A stretch of 64,000 bases of DNA from CAVVAE01 sp963746185 (lineage in GTDB: Bacteria > Actinomycetota > Actinomycetes > Propionibacteriales > Nocardioidaceae), in NCBI GenBank assembly GCA_963746185.1, contig CAVVAE010000004.1, positions 1 through 64,000 of the forward strand, in the 5' to 3' direction. This document shows positions 1-8,466 of this stretch, one piece after another. The translations under genes and the position numbers were made by a program. A model generated the notes under the pieces. It was given only the letters and a program-made list of their open reading frames with translations, was not told the origin of the DNA and did not search any database. Numbering within the stretch: the stretch's first letter is position 1; each line of letters opens with the position of its first letter.

Positions 1-777
1 CGGAGTAGCGGGCGCGCACCTTCTTGTCGGCGGTGTTGCAGGGGGCGCGCTTCTGCCGGTCTCGGGATCACGCAGCAGGATCGTGCCGACGTTGGGGATG
101 TCGAGCCCCTGGGTCGATGATCTCGACGGCGATGACCTGGTTACTCGTCGACAGTCCCGCATGGCCTTGTCCCACGACGGAGGAGTCTCGGGGTCGGTCG
201 AGGCGTCTCGGAGTCGATAAGTCGAACACCACCACCCGCAGTCCACGTTTGCGCTGGCCCGCTGACCGCCGTGATGGCCTCAGCGAGGCTCTGGGTCGGC
301 AACGTCGTTCAACCACGGGCTCGCGCGGCAGAGAGCGCAGCAATCCGAAGAGTGCCAGCCGCCCGGACCTAGCCGGCCATCGCTTCGCACGCCATCGCGA
401 GAACGTAGCCGCCGAAGCGGTCTCCGACTCGAAAGGTCAGCAGTCCCATCGTGGCCACGGCCGCGATCGCCAGGTCACGCTTCTCCATCGCGGCGGTCCC
501 GAAATCATCGAGGGAGAGAGGTCGATCATCGCCCAGGTCTCCAGCGCGGTCGGCGATGACGTCGCGAACGTGCGGAATCGTGGTCCGCGCCGTCACCGCC
601 CAGTCCATGCGTCGTACGTCGTCTTCACCCGGGATGTAGGGGCGCGCCTCGGCAAGGTCGGTACCGGGGCCAGGCAGTAGCCCCAGGTGCTCGCCGTGGA
701 GGAACCCCTCGAGCCGTCGCACGATCTGCAGCTCGAGTCGACGCAACGCGGCTCGGAAGGAGCCGCGAGAGCGGCAT
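1..777 (-). pseudogene. DUF58 family protein (MoxR partner), frameshifted and partial
   Basis: No single frame is open, but fragments of one DUF58 (vWA-like) protein appear in order on the minus strand. They are the ARPYIPGEDDVRRMDW block at about 590-650, LETWAMIDLSPS at about 505-540 in another frame, MEKRDLAIAAVATMGLLTF and DRFGGYVL at about 390-490, LLRSLPREPVV at about 305-345, RGLRVVV at about 230-250, QVIAVEIIDP at about 110-140, then NVGTILLRDPETG and TADKKVRARYS in two further frames. Conserved family residues survive while the frame changes at least five times. The gene directly follows moxR, its usual partner. The start is uncertain: an ATG lies at 777 but in a different frame from the first conserved block. 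It is either a decaying gene or indel errors at a contig edge; the clean residues between indels favour error or a very recent event. Confidence 0.75.
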
Positions 778-807
778 GCCGTTCGGCACGAGGGCGGATT
801 GGCACGA

Positions 808-1842
808 TCAGCGGAACTCCGGAGTGGCGGCGTTGTTCCAGATCGCCTGGGGCTGCGGGATCGCCGGGACCACGCGGTCAACGATGGCGCGTGGGTCGAC
901 TCCATCGGCGACGGCATCGAAGCTGAGGACGAGACGATGCGCCATCACGTCACGAGCGACGGCGGCGACGTCTTGCGGCAGCACGTAGTTGCGTCCGTGA
1001 ATCAGCGCGACCCCTCGCGCGGCGGCTGCCAGGCCCAGGGTGGCGCGCGGACTGGCGCCGATCTCGATGACGCCGGTGAGGTCGTGCATGTGGAACTTCG
1101 CCGGCGAACGCGTAGCGAGCACCAGCCGGACGATGTACTCCGAGACGAGGTTGTGCAGGAAGATCCGGTCGGCGGCGGCGCGGAGCTCGAGGATCTTCGC
1201 CGGGCTCAACACCTGGCTTGCGCGAGGCGGGTCGACGCTCATCCGGCGCAGGATCTCGAACTCTTCGTTGCCACGCGGATGCGTCACATCGACCTTGAAA
1301 AGGAAGCGGTCGCGCTGGGCCTCGGGAAGCGGGTAGACGCCCTCGGACTCGATCGGGTTCTGGGTGGCGATGACGATGAAGGGATCAGGCAGCTCGAACG
1401 TCTGGCCACCGATCGAGACCTGGTGCTCGGCCATCAGCTCGAGCATCGCCGACTGCACTTTGGCGGGCGCCCGGTTGACCTCGTCCGCAAGCACGAAGTT
1501 GACGAAGACCGGGCCGAGCTCGACGTCGAAGCTCTCCTTGCTGGGTCGGTAGATCCGGGTGCCGACGATGTCGGACGGGACCAGGTCAGGGGTGAACTGC
1601 ACTCGGGCGAAGCTGCCACCGACCACGTCGGCGAACGTGCGCACTGCAAGGGTCTTCGCGATGCCAGGGACGCCCTCGACGAGGCAGTGGCCGCGCGCGA
1701 TAAGAGCAACCATCAGCTGCTCGACCATGTGCTCCTGGCCGACGATGACCTGCTTCACCTCAGTAATCGCTCGCTGCGTGAGCTGAGACAGCGGCGTTAC
1801 CTCCGAGGCGGGTTCGGTCGCACTCGCCGGGCTGGTCGTCAT
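808..1842 (-). CDS. moxR: MoxR-family AAA+ ATPase
   Basis: This 344-residue protein is a MoxR-type AAA+ ATPase, a family thought to act as chaperones in assembly or activation of vWA-domain proteins. Walker A is GVPGIAKT at residues 57-64, with Ile where Thr or Leu is usual. The Walker B region is FVLADEVNRAPAK with Asp-Glu at 120-121, and the sensor segment IATQNPIESEGVYPLPEAQ follows. Length is typical. AAGGGA lies 8-9 nt before the ATG. The next gene on the same strand is the broken DUF58 gene, its standard partner, so the ATPase may have lost its client if that break is real. Confidence 0.93.
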   Translation of the reverse strand: MTTSPASATEPASEVTPLSQLTQRAITEVKQVIVGQEHMVEQLMVALIARGHCLVEGVPGIAKTLAVRTFADVVGGSFARVQFTPDLVPSDIVGTRIYRPSKESFDVELGPVFVNFVLADEVNRAPAKVQSAMLELMAEHQVSIGGQTFELPDPFIVIATQNPIESEGVYPLPEAQRDRFLFKVDVTHPRGNEEFEILRRMSVDPPRASQVLSPAKILELRAAADRIFLHNLVSEYIVRLVLATRSPAKFHMHDLTGVIEIGASPRATLGLAAAARGVALIHGRNYVLPQDVAAVARDVMAHRLVLSFDAVADGVDPRAIVDRVVPAIPQPQAIWNNAATPEFR

Positions 1843-1980
1843 GGGTTATTCCCTTCGAGGCCTGCTGTCGTCGTACGCTTTCGGTGCTGTCGAGCAAGCT
1901 CGCGTGCCAGTAAGTGTTACAGATGCACAAAGGCCTGACATGTGAAGTCCGGGCCTCGCGACGAGCGTGAGCGGAGAGCC

Positions 1981-2709
1981 ATGGCGGCCGGTGAGCCCGA
2001 CCTGCGTATCAGGTCTCTGCTGCGTCGCGATCCGCCTGCCGTCGGCAGCATCGAACTGAGCGGTCGGCTCGGTGAGTACGACGCCGGGATCGTCTACGCC
2101 GGCACGGACGAAGACGACGTTCAGGTGGCCGTCGTGATGCTCACAGAGGGTGCCGAACAGGACTCGTTCGCCCGTGCACGCTTCTCCCAGGCCGTCCAGG
2201 CGTTGCAGGCCAATGAGGCCGGCGTGATCGTGGCGACTGACTTCGATCCCGAGATCGCCGCCTGGGTGGCCCTGCGCGTGGACGGCTGGAGTGAAGGCGT
2301 CGTCCAGGCAGAGGCGCTGCTCGCCGCCGTCACGCTGGAGGACCGGGCACCGATCGGCGAGATCCACGGGCCTGACTTCCGGCCGCACTGGTACGAGCGG
2401 ATCAGCATCGGTCGCTGGCGACTCTGGCCACTGCCCTGGCCGACGCGGCTGACTTCGGCTGGGCGATGGACCTTCCTCGCATCGTTTGCGCTGGTGCTGG
2501 CCATCGCCGCAATCGCGTTGTGGATCGCGGTGAAGGTCTTCGAGAACCAGGCGCCGCCGCCTCCCGGACCCGGCCCGCTCCCTGGCCCGGTGCCGCCGCC
2601 GACCAGCCCGAGCCCGACGCCGACACCGACACCGACGACAACGCCGGGACCGTCACCGTCGCCGAGCGGACCTCCGTCGACTGGGAACACGATTCCCCCG
2701 ATCGTCTGA
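1981..2709 (+). CDS. membrane protein with kinase-N-lobe-like front end
   Basis: The protein has 242 residues and no confident family. Residues 20-72 read like the ATP-binding lobe of a Hanks-type kinase: VGSIELSGRLGEYDAGIVYA, then VAVVML where a kinase has VAVKVL, then a charged FARARFSQAV helix. The glycine loop is degenerate and the lysine is Val, and no catalytic lobe follows. One hydrophobic span (163-186) is followed by a Pro/Thr/Ser-rich tail (190-242), probably outside the membrane. I chose ATG 1981 because GGAGA precedes it; an in-frame GTG at 1942 is possible. It is divergent from moxR. It may be a regulatory pseudokinase fragment; the function is unknown. Confidence 0.7.
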   Translation: MAAGEPDLRIRSLLRRDPPAVGSIELSGRLGEYDAGIVYAGTDEDDVQVAVVMLTEGAEQDSFARARFSQAVQALQANEAGVIVATDFDPEIAAWVALRVDGWSEGVVQAEALLAAVTLEDRAPIGEIHGPDFRPHWYERISIGRWRLWPLPWPTRLTSAGRWTFLASFALVLAIAAIALWIAVKVFENQAPPPPGPGPLPGPVPPPTSPSPTPTPTPTTTPGPSPSPSGPPSTGNTIPPIV

Positions 2710-2710
2710 C

Positions 2711-2752
2711 GTATTGTAATTCCCATACAGGCTTGTATTGCAAATACCATAC
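2711..2752. promoter_or_regulatory. tandem operator-like direct repeat
   Basis: Two 18-bp sites, GTATTGTAATTCCCATAC (2711-2728) and GTATTGCAAATACCATAC (2735-2752), match at 15 of 18 positions and start 24 bp apart. Each is an imperfect dyad of the type GTAT-N10-ATAC. The second overlaps the -35 hexamer of the downstream promoter. The stretch is unusually AT-rich for this genome. The binding protein is unknown; the ATPase/winged-helix protein it precedes is one candidate. Confidence 0.6.
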
Positions 2753-2766
2753 ACAGGCTCTAGGCT
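2738..2766 (+). promoter_or_regulatory. promoter of a leaderless gene
   Basis: TTGCAA (2738-2743), a 17-bp spacer and TAGGCT (2761-2766) form a sigma-A-type promoter. The ATG at 2773 lies 6 nt after the -10 box, so transcription would begin at about the start codon. This fits leaderless translation, common in actinobacteria, and there is no Shine-Dalgarno sequence. Confidence 0.6.
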
Positions 2767-2772
2767 GGCTCC

Positions 2773-3951
2773 ATGCCTCGCGCCTTCCCGTTCGAAACTC
2801 CGATCGCCAGTGACGCGCTCATCGACAGACAGGACGAACTGCACCAGCTGCATCTCGCGGCCACCGACGGCGCTCACGTCCGGCTCGCCGGCCCGCGCCG
2901 CTATGGCAAGACATCGCTGCTGCTGGCGCACGAGCAGAACCTGAGCCAGACGGGTTGGCACACCGTCCACGTCGACTTCTACGGCGTCACGTCGCTGGAG
3001 GAGGTCTGCTCGCGCATCGCGACGGCGTACTCGCGTCTCAAGAACAACCGCATCCGCAGCCATCTGAGTGCGTTGAGCTCGCGGCTCGGTCTCAGCCTCA
3101 GTACGTCGGGCGTGGGCATCACTCTCGGTCCGCGACAGCACCAACCGTCACACGACGCGATCTTGACGGCCACCGCGGAGCTCCTCGACCTTCCGCTTCG
3201 GCTGCACGAGAAGGACGGCGCACAGACGTTGGTCGTGTTCGACGAGTTCCAGGATCTGTTGAGCGCGGGTTCGACGCTCGACGGGTTGCTGCGCTCTCAC
3301 GTGCAGTACCACGGTGGGGCCGCCACCTATATCTATGCGGGTTCGCAGCCATCGCTCATGCGCCGGCTTTTCACCGACCGCGAACGGCCGCTCTACGGGC
3401 AAGCCGAGCCGCTCGACCTCAACCCGCTCCCCCTCGATGACGTGCTCATGGAGTTGACGGATCGCTTCGCTGAACTCGGGCACGACCCCGGCGAGGCGTT
3501 GGCTCCGCTCGTCACGGCCGCCGCCGGGCATCCGCAGCGCACGATGCTGATGGCGCACCTCTTGCACCGCGAGCTCGAGATGCGGGGATCCGGGCGTACG
3601 ACGCTCGACGCCGATCCCGATGCCGACGGCTTGGCGCTGGCCGACGCGATCTTCGGGCTGGCGCTCGGCCAGACGACGGAGGCGCACCAGGGGATCTGGG
3701 ACAGTCTCAGCGCTGGCAAGAAGGCGGTGCTCGCCGCGTTGGCCGACGGGATGCGGCCGACAGGATCGCGCGCCACCGAGCGAGCAGGACTTACCCGGGC
3801 AGCGCTCCAGTCGGCGTTGCGCGAGCTCGGACGAGAGGGTCAGCACGTGAGCCGCGTCGTGACGGGGCCCGAGACGAGTTCGAACTGGCGGTTCATCGAC
3901 CCGCTCTTTGCCCGCTGGGTGTCGTTGCGTGGTGACGTGCCACGCGGGTGA
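2773..3951 (+). CDS. ATPase with C-terminal winged helix (archaeal-ATPase/STAND-like)
   Basis: The protein has 392 residues. Walker A is GPRRYGKTS (40-48), the GxRRxGKT form seen in the archaeal ATPase/ATPase_2 group, and Walker B is LVVFDEFQDL at about residue 157. A GSQPSLMRRLF segment follows, resembling the sensor region. The last 80 residues (SAGKKAVLAALADG onwards, ending WRFIDPLFARWV) look like the winged helix-turn-helix that closes this family. Members are poorly characterised; some are thought to be signalling or DNA-associated ATPases. The gene is monocistronic, with its own operator-bearing promoter, so autoregulation is plausible but unproved. Confidence 0.8.
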   Translation: MPRAFPFETPIASDALIDRQDELHQLHLAATDGAHVRLAGPRRYGKTSLLLAHEQNLSQTGWHTVHVDFYGVTSLEEVCSRIATAYSRLKNNRIRSHLSALSSRLGLSLSTSGVGITLGPRQHQPSHDAILTATAELLDLPLRLHEKDGAQTLVVFDEFQDLLSAGSTLDGLLRSHVQYHGGAATYIYAGSQPSLMRRLFTDRERPLYGQAEPLDLNPLPLDDVLMELTDRFAELGHDPGEALAPLVTAAAGHPQRTMLMAHLLHRELEMRGSGRTTLDADPDADGLALADAIFGLALGQTTEAHQGIWDSLSAGKKAVLAALADGMRPTGSRATERAGLTRAALQSALRELGREGQHVSRVVTGPETSSNWRFIDPLFARWVSLRGDVPRG

Positions 3952-3975
3952 GGCGTCCTGCGTCGTACGTCGTCT

Positions 3976-4794
3976 TCAGAGCTGGAGGTCGACGTGGTTG
4001 ACGGTGACGGGTGGGCGCTCTGCCTGCAGCTGGTTCTCAGTCGACTCGAAACCGACTGAGCGGTAGATCTTGATCGCCAGGTATTCAGGATCGGCCACCA
4101 TCACCAGCGTCTCTGCGCCGAGCTCGTCGAAGCCGTATCGGCTGACGTGATGCACGAGGGTCCCGGCGAGCCCCTGGCCGCGAGCCTCTGGATGCGTCTC
4201 GACGCTTTGGAACCGAGCGAGCCCGGTGTCAGCGCGAAACAGCCCCATCGTCGAGAGCAGGCGGCCGTCGACGAAGGCGCCGAACCACGCGCCGTGTCCG
4301 TCCTCGGTCATCTGCCGGTACGACCTGACCTTCGCTTCCGCGAAGCGGCGATACGCGACCGGTTCCTCATCGTCCTTGCAGGCAACGCGAATCTCGACCA
4401 GCTGCGACCAGTCGTCATCACTCGTCAGAGTTCGGTACGTCGCTTCGCTGTTGGGGTGTGGCGGCTCATTGACGGTTTGAGCGGTCATCACGGACTGCGC
4501 CTCGACCGAAAGGCCGAGAGCCGCAAACCCATTGAGGTCGTCGACGTTCCCGTCTATGCCGTCGAACCCGAGAGCAACATGTTCGGCATCAGGGAACGTC
4601 TCGTGGTACACCTCGAGCCAGCGCTGTGCCTCCTCAGCCGGCGGCGGTGCTGCCAGCAGGATGAAGTTCCCCCACCAGTGCGTGGGATTGTGCGGCGAAC
4701 GCAGCACCAGGTGGTCGTCCCGGTCCTCGATCTCGGTGCCGCCGAGTCGAAGCAGGGCGAGGTCCGTGCGGTAGCCAAGCGATTTCACGTCCAT
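3976..4794 (-). CDS. GNAT family N-acetyltransferase
   Basis: This 272-residue protein ends in a GNAT fold. The acetyl-CoA loop is visible as THPEARGQGLAGTLV, followed by LVMVADPEYLAIKIYRSVGF, the usual motif B helix and strand. The N-terminal 130 residues are a divergent first half with no clear motif. The substrate cannot be told. I placed the start at ATG 4794, which leaves a 4-nt gap after the stop of the upstream NAD(P)-binding gene and implies translational coupling. A longer in-frame extension upstream would overlap that gene and is unlikely. Confidence 0.85.
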   Translation of the reverse strand: MDVKSLGYRTDLALLRLGGTEIEDRDDHLVLRSPHNPTHWWGNFILLAAPPPAEEAQRWLEVYHETFPDAEHVALGFDGIDGNVDDLNGFAALGLSVEAQSVMTAQTVNEPPHPNSEATYRTLTSDDDWSQLVEIRVACKDDEEPVAYRRFAEAKVRSYRQMTEDGHGAWFGAFVDGRLLSTMGLFRADTGLARFQSVETHPEARGQGLAGTLVHHVSRYGFDELGAETLVMVADPEYLAIKIYRSVGFESTENQLQAERPPVTVNHVDLQL

Positions 4795-4798
4795 CTCG

Positions 4799-5410
4799 TC
4801 ACCACGCAACAGTGAAGCGGGACCGGTGATGCTTGGGACGTTCGACCTCGTCGATGATCGCGACGGCGAAGTCTTCTGCGCTGATCTGGTCACCGAGAAC
4901 CATGTCAACGCCGACGCGATAGGTCCCGCGTCGTTCACCGGGCGCGATGAATGGCGCCGGCGACACGTAGACCCAGTCGAGCAACGCGCCGGTGCCGCGG
5001 AGGAGTTCAAGAGCAGCGAGATGGGTCAGTGCCTCGGGCTTGGCGTCCGGTGGGAAGCCTGGCGCGTCGATGAGTTGCAGACCCGGAGCGACCAATAGTG
5101 AGGCCGCATGGCCCACCACGATGAGTCGTCGGGTGCCGACGTTCTCGCCGAGTGTGGCCAACGCGTCAAGGAAGATCTCGTGGCGCGCGCCTGTGCGACT
5201 CGGACCGATCGCAGCGATGACGACGTCGTGTTCGGAGGAAATCCTGGCTACGTCGTCTGCGTCGGCGGCATCGCCTGGGCGTGGATGGCAGCCTCCGGGT
5301 AGGTCGCCCCCCGACCGGGAGATGGCGGTGACTTCGTGATCACGCGACATCGCTTCAGTGGCGATGCGTGTGCCGACCATGCCCGATGCGCCGTACAAGG
5401 CAATCCGCAT
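4799..5410 (-). CDS. NAD(P)-binding (NmrA/SDR-like) protein
   Basis: The 203-residue protein begins with a Rossmann signature, MRIALYGASGMVGTRIATEA, then AISRSGG and GDAADADDVARI, as in short NAD(P)H-binding proteins of the NmrA/YwnB type. The catalytic Tyr-x3-Lys of classical SDRs is not evident. The start at 5410 is supported by GGAGGGAGAG about 6 nt upstream. It is the first gene of a two-gene unit with the GNAT protein. Such proteins are usually redox-linked regulators or epimerase relatives; the role here is unknown. Confidence 0.85.
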   Translation of the reverse strand: MRIALYGASGMVGTRIATEAMSRDHEVTAISRSGGDLPGGCHPRPGDAADADDVARISSEHDVVIAAIGPSRTGARHEIFLDALATLGENVGTRRLIVVGHAASLLVAPGLQLIDAPGFPPDAKPEALTHLAALELLRGTGALLDWVYVSPAPFIAPGERRGTYRVGVDMVLGDQISAEDFAVAIIDEVERPKHHRSRFTVAW

Positions 5411-5519
5411 ATCTGCTCTCCCTCCCCGTCCCAAGTCCCTGCCGCCATCCTAGAGACTGAACGACGGTGGAAGGTGGTCAACTACGTGTCATGACATGAT
5501 CATCGACGCGTCGCCGCGA

Positions 5520-5596
5520 GGGGCGGTAGCTCAGCTGGTTAGAGCAGAGGACTCATAATCCTTGGGTCGCGGGTTCGAGCCCCGCCCGCCCCACCA
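5520..5596 (+). tRNA. tRNA-Met (anticodon CAT)
   Basis: The cloverleaf folds completely: acceptor stem GGGGCGG/CCGCCCC, D-arm GCTC...GAGC, anticodon stem GAGGA/TCCTT around loop CTCATAA, T-arm GCGGG-TTCGAGC-CCCGC, and an encoded CCA (5594-5596). The anticodon is CAT. The acceptor closes with a normal G-C pair, so it is not the initiator. Elongator Met is most likely; tRNA-Ile2, whose CAT is modified to lysidine, cannot be excluded without identity-element analysis. Confidence 0.93.
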
Positions 5597-5646
5597 ACAG
5601 GCGAACTCTGGGGCTTGACCCCGCGCAATGTCGCTGCCGGCGGCGG

Positions 5647-6048
5647 TCAGTGAACCGCGACTGAGAATTTCTTGCGCTGCGTCGGCTCGATTCCCTCACC
5701 GACACCAACGGCCCTGAGCAGGCGAGGTCCGGTCTGCGACAAGATCAGCCGCATCCGGTACTTACCTTCGCTGTTGGTCAGCATGTGAGCTCCCTTGATG
5801 GGCTCCCACGCGCCGTTGCGATGCGTCTGGAATCTCACCACGTGATCGGGCGCTGGAAGGCCACCCATGATCAGCTGACCGCGAGCAAAGAACTGCTGGC
5901 GACTGGCCGGCGTGTCGTCAGACACGTGAACCGAGATGGACGAGTCATCACACCCGCCGTAGCAGGCAGCCTGCGACGGGCCAACGAAGGCGACGATCGG
6001 CGCACCGACCGCGACTGCAGCAATTGCGACTCGAGAACGAATGAACAT
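5647..6048 (-). CDS. small secreted protein of unknown function
   Basis: The 133-residue product has a Sec signal peptide (FIRSR, then a hydrophobic stretch, probable cleavage after PSQA). The mature part begins ACYGGCDDSS, with two nearby cysteines, and continues as a beta-rich domain. I recognise no family. The start at ATG 6048 has a run of G about 8 nt upstream and gives a standard signal peptide. A TTG five codons earlier is less likely. Confidence 0.65.
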   Translation of the reverse strand: MFIRSRVAIAAVAVGAPIVAFVGPSQAACYGGCDDSSISVHVSDDTPASRQQFFARGQLIMGGLPAPDHVVRFQTHRNGAWEPIKGAHMLTNSEGKYRMRLILSQTGPRLLRAVGVGEGIEPTQRKKFSVAVH

Positions 6049-6063
6049 GGTGTGGACCCCCAA

Positions 6064-6341
6064 CTGGCGACGGCGTGGCCGGACCTCCCGACCTCTATCC
6101 CAGATGCGATCTTATTACGCGAAGGTTGGGCCGATCGCGATCTGCTTGATGCCTTCATCGGGCTGCGAGCGCGCTTCAACGGCTCATCGACGATGTCGTG
6201 GGTAGTAGCAACCAGGCAATCGATGCGCAGGGTTGAGTAATTTGCCCCATGCGAGATGTCCTCCTCGGCTCATAACTTCGTACCTTCAGAAGTTTTGCCC
6301 CAGCAGGAACCGACCCAACAGGTGCGGGTGGAGGGACAAAC
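6064..6341. other. intergenic region between divergent genes
   Basis: This stretch of 278 bp separates the secreted protein from the flavin monooxygenase and must hold both promoters. I see no convincing gene, RNA or strong hairpin in it. AGGTGC lies about 20 nt before ATG 6342 and GGAGGG about 9 nt before it, the latter a good ribosome site. Confidence 0.4.
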
Positions 6342-7424
6342 ATGGCAAGCAACGATTCCGAGCGGTTCGAGACCTTGATCATCGGCGCGGGTCAGGCCGG
6401 TCTCGCCGTGGGATACCACCTGAAGACAAGCGGGCGGTCCGTGATGATCATGGACGCCAACGAGCGGATCGGCGATTCGTGGCGGCAGCGATGGGACTCG
6501 CTCCGCGCCTTCACGCCCGCTCGCTATGACGGGTTGCCCGGTTGGCCGTTCCCGGCGCCGGGATGGTCGTATCCCACGAAAGACGAGGTGGCCGACTACC
6601 TCGAGGCGTATGCGGCTCGATTCCAGATTCCCGTCCGCACTGGCATCCGCGTAGACAGCGTCGCCCGCCATGCCGGCGGGTTTGTGGTCATGACGGGGCG
6701 GAGCCGTTACGAGGCGCGCAACGTCGTGGTGGCAACCGGTGGCTATCGGGCCCCGCGGATCCCGTCGTTCGCCTCTGAACTCGATCCAAGCATCGTGCGG
6801 TTCCATTCGAGCGAGTATCGAAACCCATCCCAACTCAAGGAGGGCGGTGTGCTGGTGGTGGGCGCTGGCAACTCGGGTGCGGAGATCGCTCTGGAATCGT
6901 CATCAGCTCACCAAACGTGGCTGTCCGGCAGAGATACGGGTCAGGAGCCTGTTCGCGCCGGCGGATTCTTAGATCGGCTGCTCACGCCACCGTTCTGGTT
7001 CATGCTCTCGCATGTGCTCACCACGCGGACGCCGCCGGGCCGAAGGGTTCGGCACCAATTGTCCAATCGAGGGCTCCCGCTCGCTCGGGTCAGGCGGCGC
7101 GATCTCAACCGAGCGGGGGTCGAACGAGTGCCTCGCATCAGCGGCGTACGCGACGGTCTACCGATGACCGCAGAGGCTGGAGTTATTGACGTCAAGAACG
7201 TGGTCTGGTGCACCGGTTTCGTGTCCGACTTCAGCTGGATCGACCTTTCCGTCTTCGACCAGAACGGCGAACCAAAGCATGAGCGCGGCGTCGTTCCGTC
7301 CGAGCCTGGGCTCTACTTCATCGGCCTGTTCTTTCTGTATGCGGGGACCTCGTCCCTGATCGGCGGCGTGGGCAGAGATGCGCGGCACATCGCCCGGCAT
7401 CTCACTGCACAGGACCGAGAGTGA
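6342..7424 (+). CDS. flavin-containing monooxygenase (CzcO/YUCCA-like)
   Basis: This 360-residue enzyme has an N-terminal FAD-binding GAGQAG (about 16-21), a second dinucleotide fold GAGNSG (about 172-177) for NAD(P)H, and VVWCTGF near residue 290, the ATG-type motif of the family. The segment RFHSSEYRNP sits where Baeyer-Villiger and N-hydroxylating enzymes carry FxGxxxHxxxW/Y, but its Gly is missing. Length matches single-chain flavoprotein monooxygenases. The gene stands alone; the substrate is unknown. Confidence 0.87.
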   Translation: MASNDSERFETLIIGAGQAGLAVGYHLKTSGRSVMIMDANERIGDSWRQRWDSLRAFTPARYDGLPGWPFPAPGWSYPTKDEVADYLEAYAARFQIPVRTGIRVDSVARHAGGFVVMTGRSRYEARNVVVATGGYRAPRIPSFASELDPSIVRFHSSEYRNPSQLKEGGVLVVGAGNSGAEIALESSSAHQTWLSGRDTGQEPVRAGGFLDRLLTPPFWFMLSHVLTTRTPPGRRVRHQLSNRGLPLARVRRRDLNRAGVERVPRISGVRDGLPMTAEAGVIDVKNVVWCTGFVSDFSWIDLSVFDQNGEPKHERGVVPSEPGLYFIGLFFLYAGTSSLIGGVGRDARHIARHLTAQDRE

Positions 7425-7520
7425 CGTGGCTTCGCTGGGGGAGCTCGATGCCGCCTTCTTTCGCCGGGTTCTGGTGCGAGGCCATCGGCTTGGCGGACTG
7501 TAACCGCGTTTGAACGAAGA

Positions 7521-7552
7521 CCGGCCCCGACCGTCGAGACGGTTGGGGCCGG
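7521..7552. terminator. bidirectional hairpin terminator
   Basis: CCGGCCCCGACC and GGTTGGGGCCGG form a 12-bp stem (one G-T pair) around an 8-nt loop. It lies between the convergent ends of the flavin monooxygenase and the next secreted-protein gene. No long T tract follows, as is usual in this group. Confidence 0.65.
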
Positions 7553-7571
7553 CTAGTTCGGGCAGCGTGGA

Positions 7572-8036
7572 TCAGCCGTACAGCTTGCAGCTGCGGATGG
7601 TGATCTTCGCTTGGTAGACGCTGGAGTTGCGGCCTCGGTGGGTGACCGTTTCGGTCACCGTCACGCGACACTTGTTGTCGGCCTTGTGAGCCATTCTCGT
7701 GTTGCTTGATCCGTCGGCATAGCTTCTGCGCTGGACCTCGCCGTCGGAGCGCACGACGACGGTGTGGGTGGCGTGGCCCTGCTGGCGCGGCTCCACGACC
7801 TTGACGCAGGAGCCGGCGCGCGTGCCGCCGATCAAACCGTAGCCACCGTCGAGCTGGGGGCCAGGACCGCTGATCTTCTCCATCGCATCTCCCATTTGCG
7901 GATCGGAGTGGCACGGGTTCGGCAACGCGGCGGCCGTCCGGGGCTCAGCGCGATGTGTGACGGCGCTGGCGGAGGAGAGGGTCATAGTGGCGAGACCGGC
8001 AGCGGTGCATGCCACTACGAGGGCGCGAATCTTCAT
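7572..8036 (-). CDS. secreted protein of unknown function
   Basis: The 154-residue product starts MKIRALVVACTAAGLATMTL and has a signal peptide ending near ASA. The mature part has four cysteines (PNPCHSD, GSCVKVV, NKCRVTV, IRSCKLYG), probably two disulfides, in a small beta-rich domain. I recognise no family. ATG 8036 was chosen because it begins a canonical signal peptide; the open frame upstream to 8564 has no signal or SD and uses atypical codons. Confidence 0.65.
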   Translation of the reverse strand: MKIRALVVACTAAGLATMTLSSASAVTHRAEPRTAAALPNPCHSDPQMGDAMEKISGPGPQLDGGYGLIGGTRAGSCVKVVEPRQQGHATHTVVVRSDGEVQRRSYADGSSNTRMAHKADNKCRVTVTETVTHRGRNSSVYQAKITIRSCKLYG

Positions 8037-8466
8037 GGATTTCCTTGTCGTCGGACGTTGCATGGGTGATCTCGGGCGCCCCACGAGGAATGGTCCACGG
8101 GAGGTTCTGGCGTTCCGCACACGCGTGAAGCCCTCAGACAGCAAGGGATCTTCAGGCAGCGGAGTGTGTGGTGGGAACGCAGCTCGAGAGTTGAACGATG
8201 AAACGGCGTTCCGCGTGGAATGCGCACGTTTGACCGTTACCGACACACTACGGTGAGTGACCTGGCTGCGTGGCGCATCGCGAATATCTGTCCGCTGAGC
8301 GACCATGCTCTCCCGACTGCTGTACGACGAGATGCCCTTCGCACTGCGAGAACAGGACTTCTCGACAAAGTCCATCGCTCTCAGCACGTAAGGGCAATCT
8401 CGCGCTCCGACCCACTCGTCTCGCCACATGCTCAGCGCGTGGATCAGGGCTGAAGGGTGCGAGTCG
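8037..8466. other. intergenic region without a supported gene
   Basis: These 430 bp lie between the RTX-like gene and the next secreted-protein gene, both on the minus strand. The minus-strand frame happens to stay open, but its product (MWRDEWVGARDCPYVL onwards) has no recognisable domain, start signal or family, so I do not call it. The promoter of the downstream secreted-protein gene must lie here. Confidence 0.35.

Noticed and set aside
799..1938. Long plus-strand open frame antisense to moxR
   Set aside because: Product is a Val/Glu/Arg-rich low-information chain with no domain; moxR on the other strand has all AAA+ motifs.
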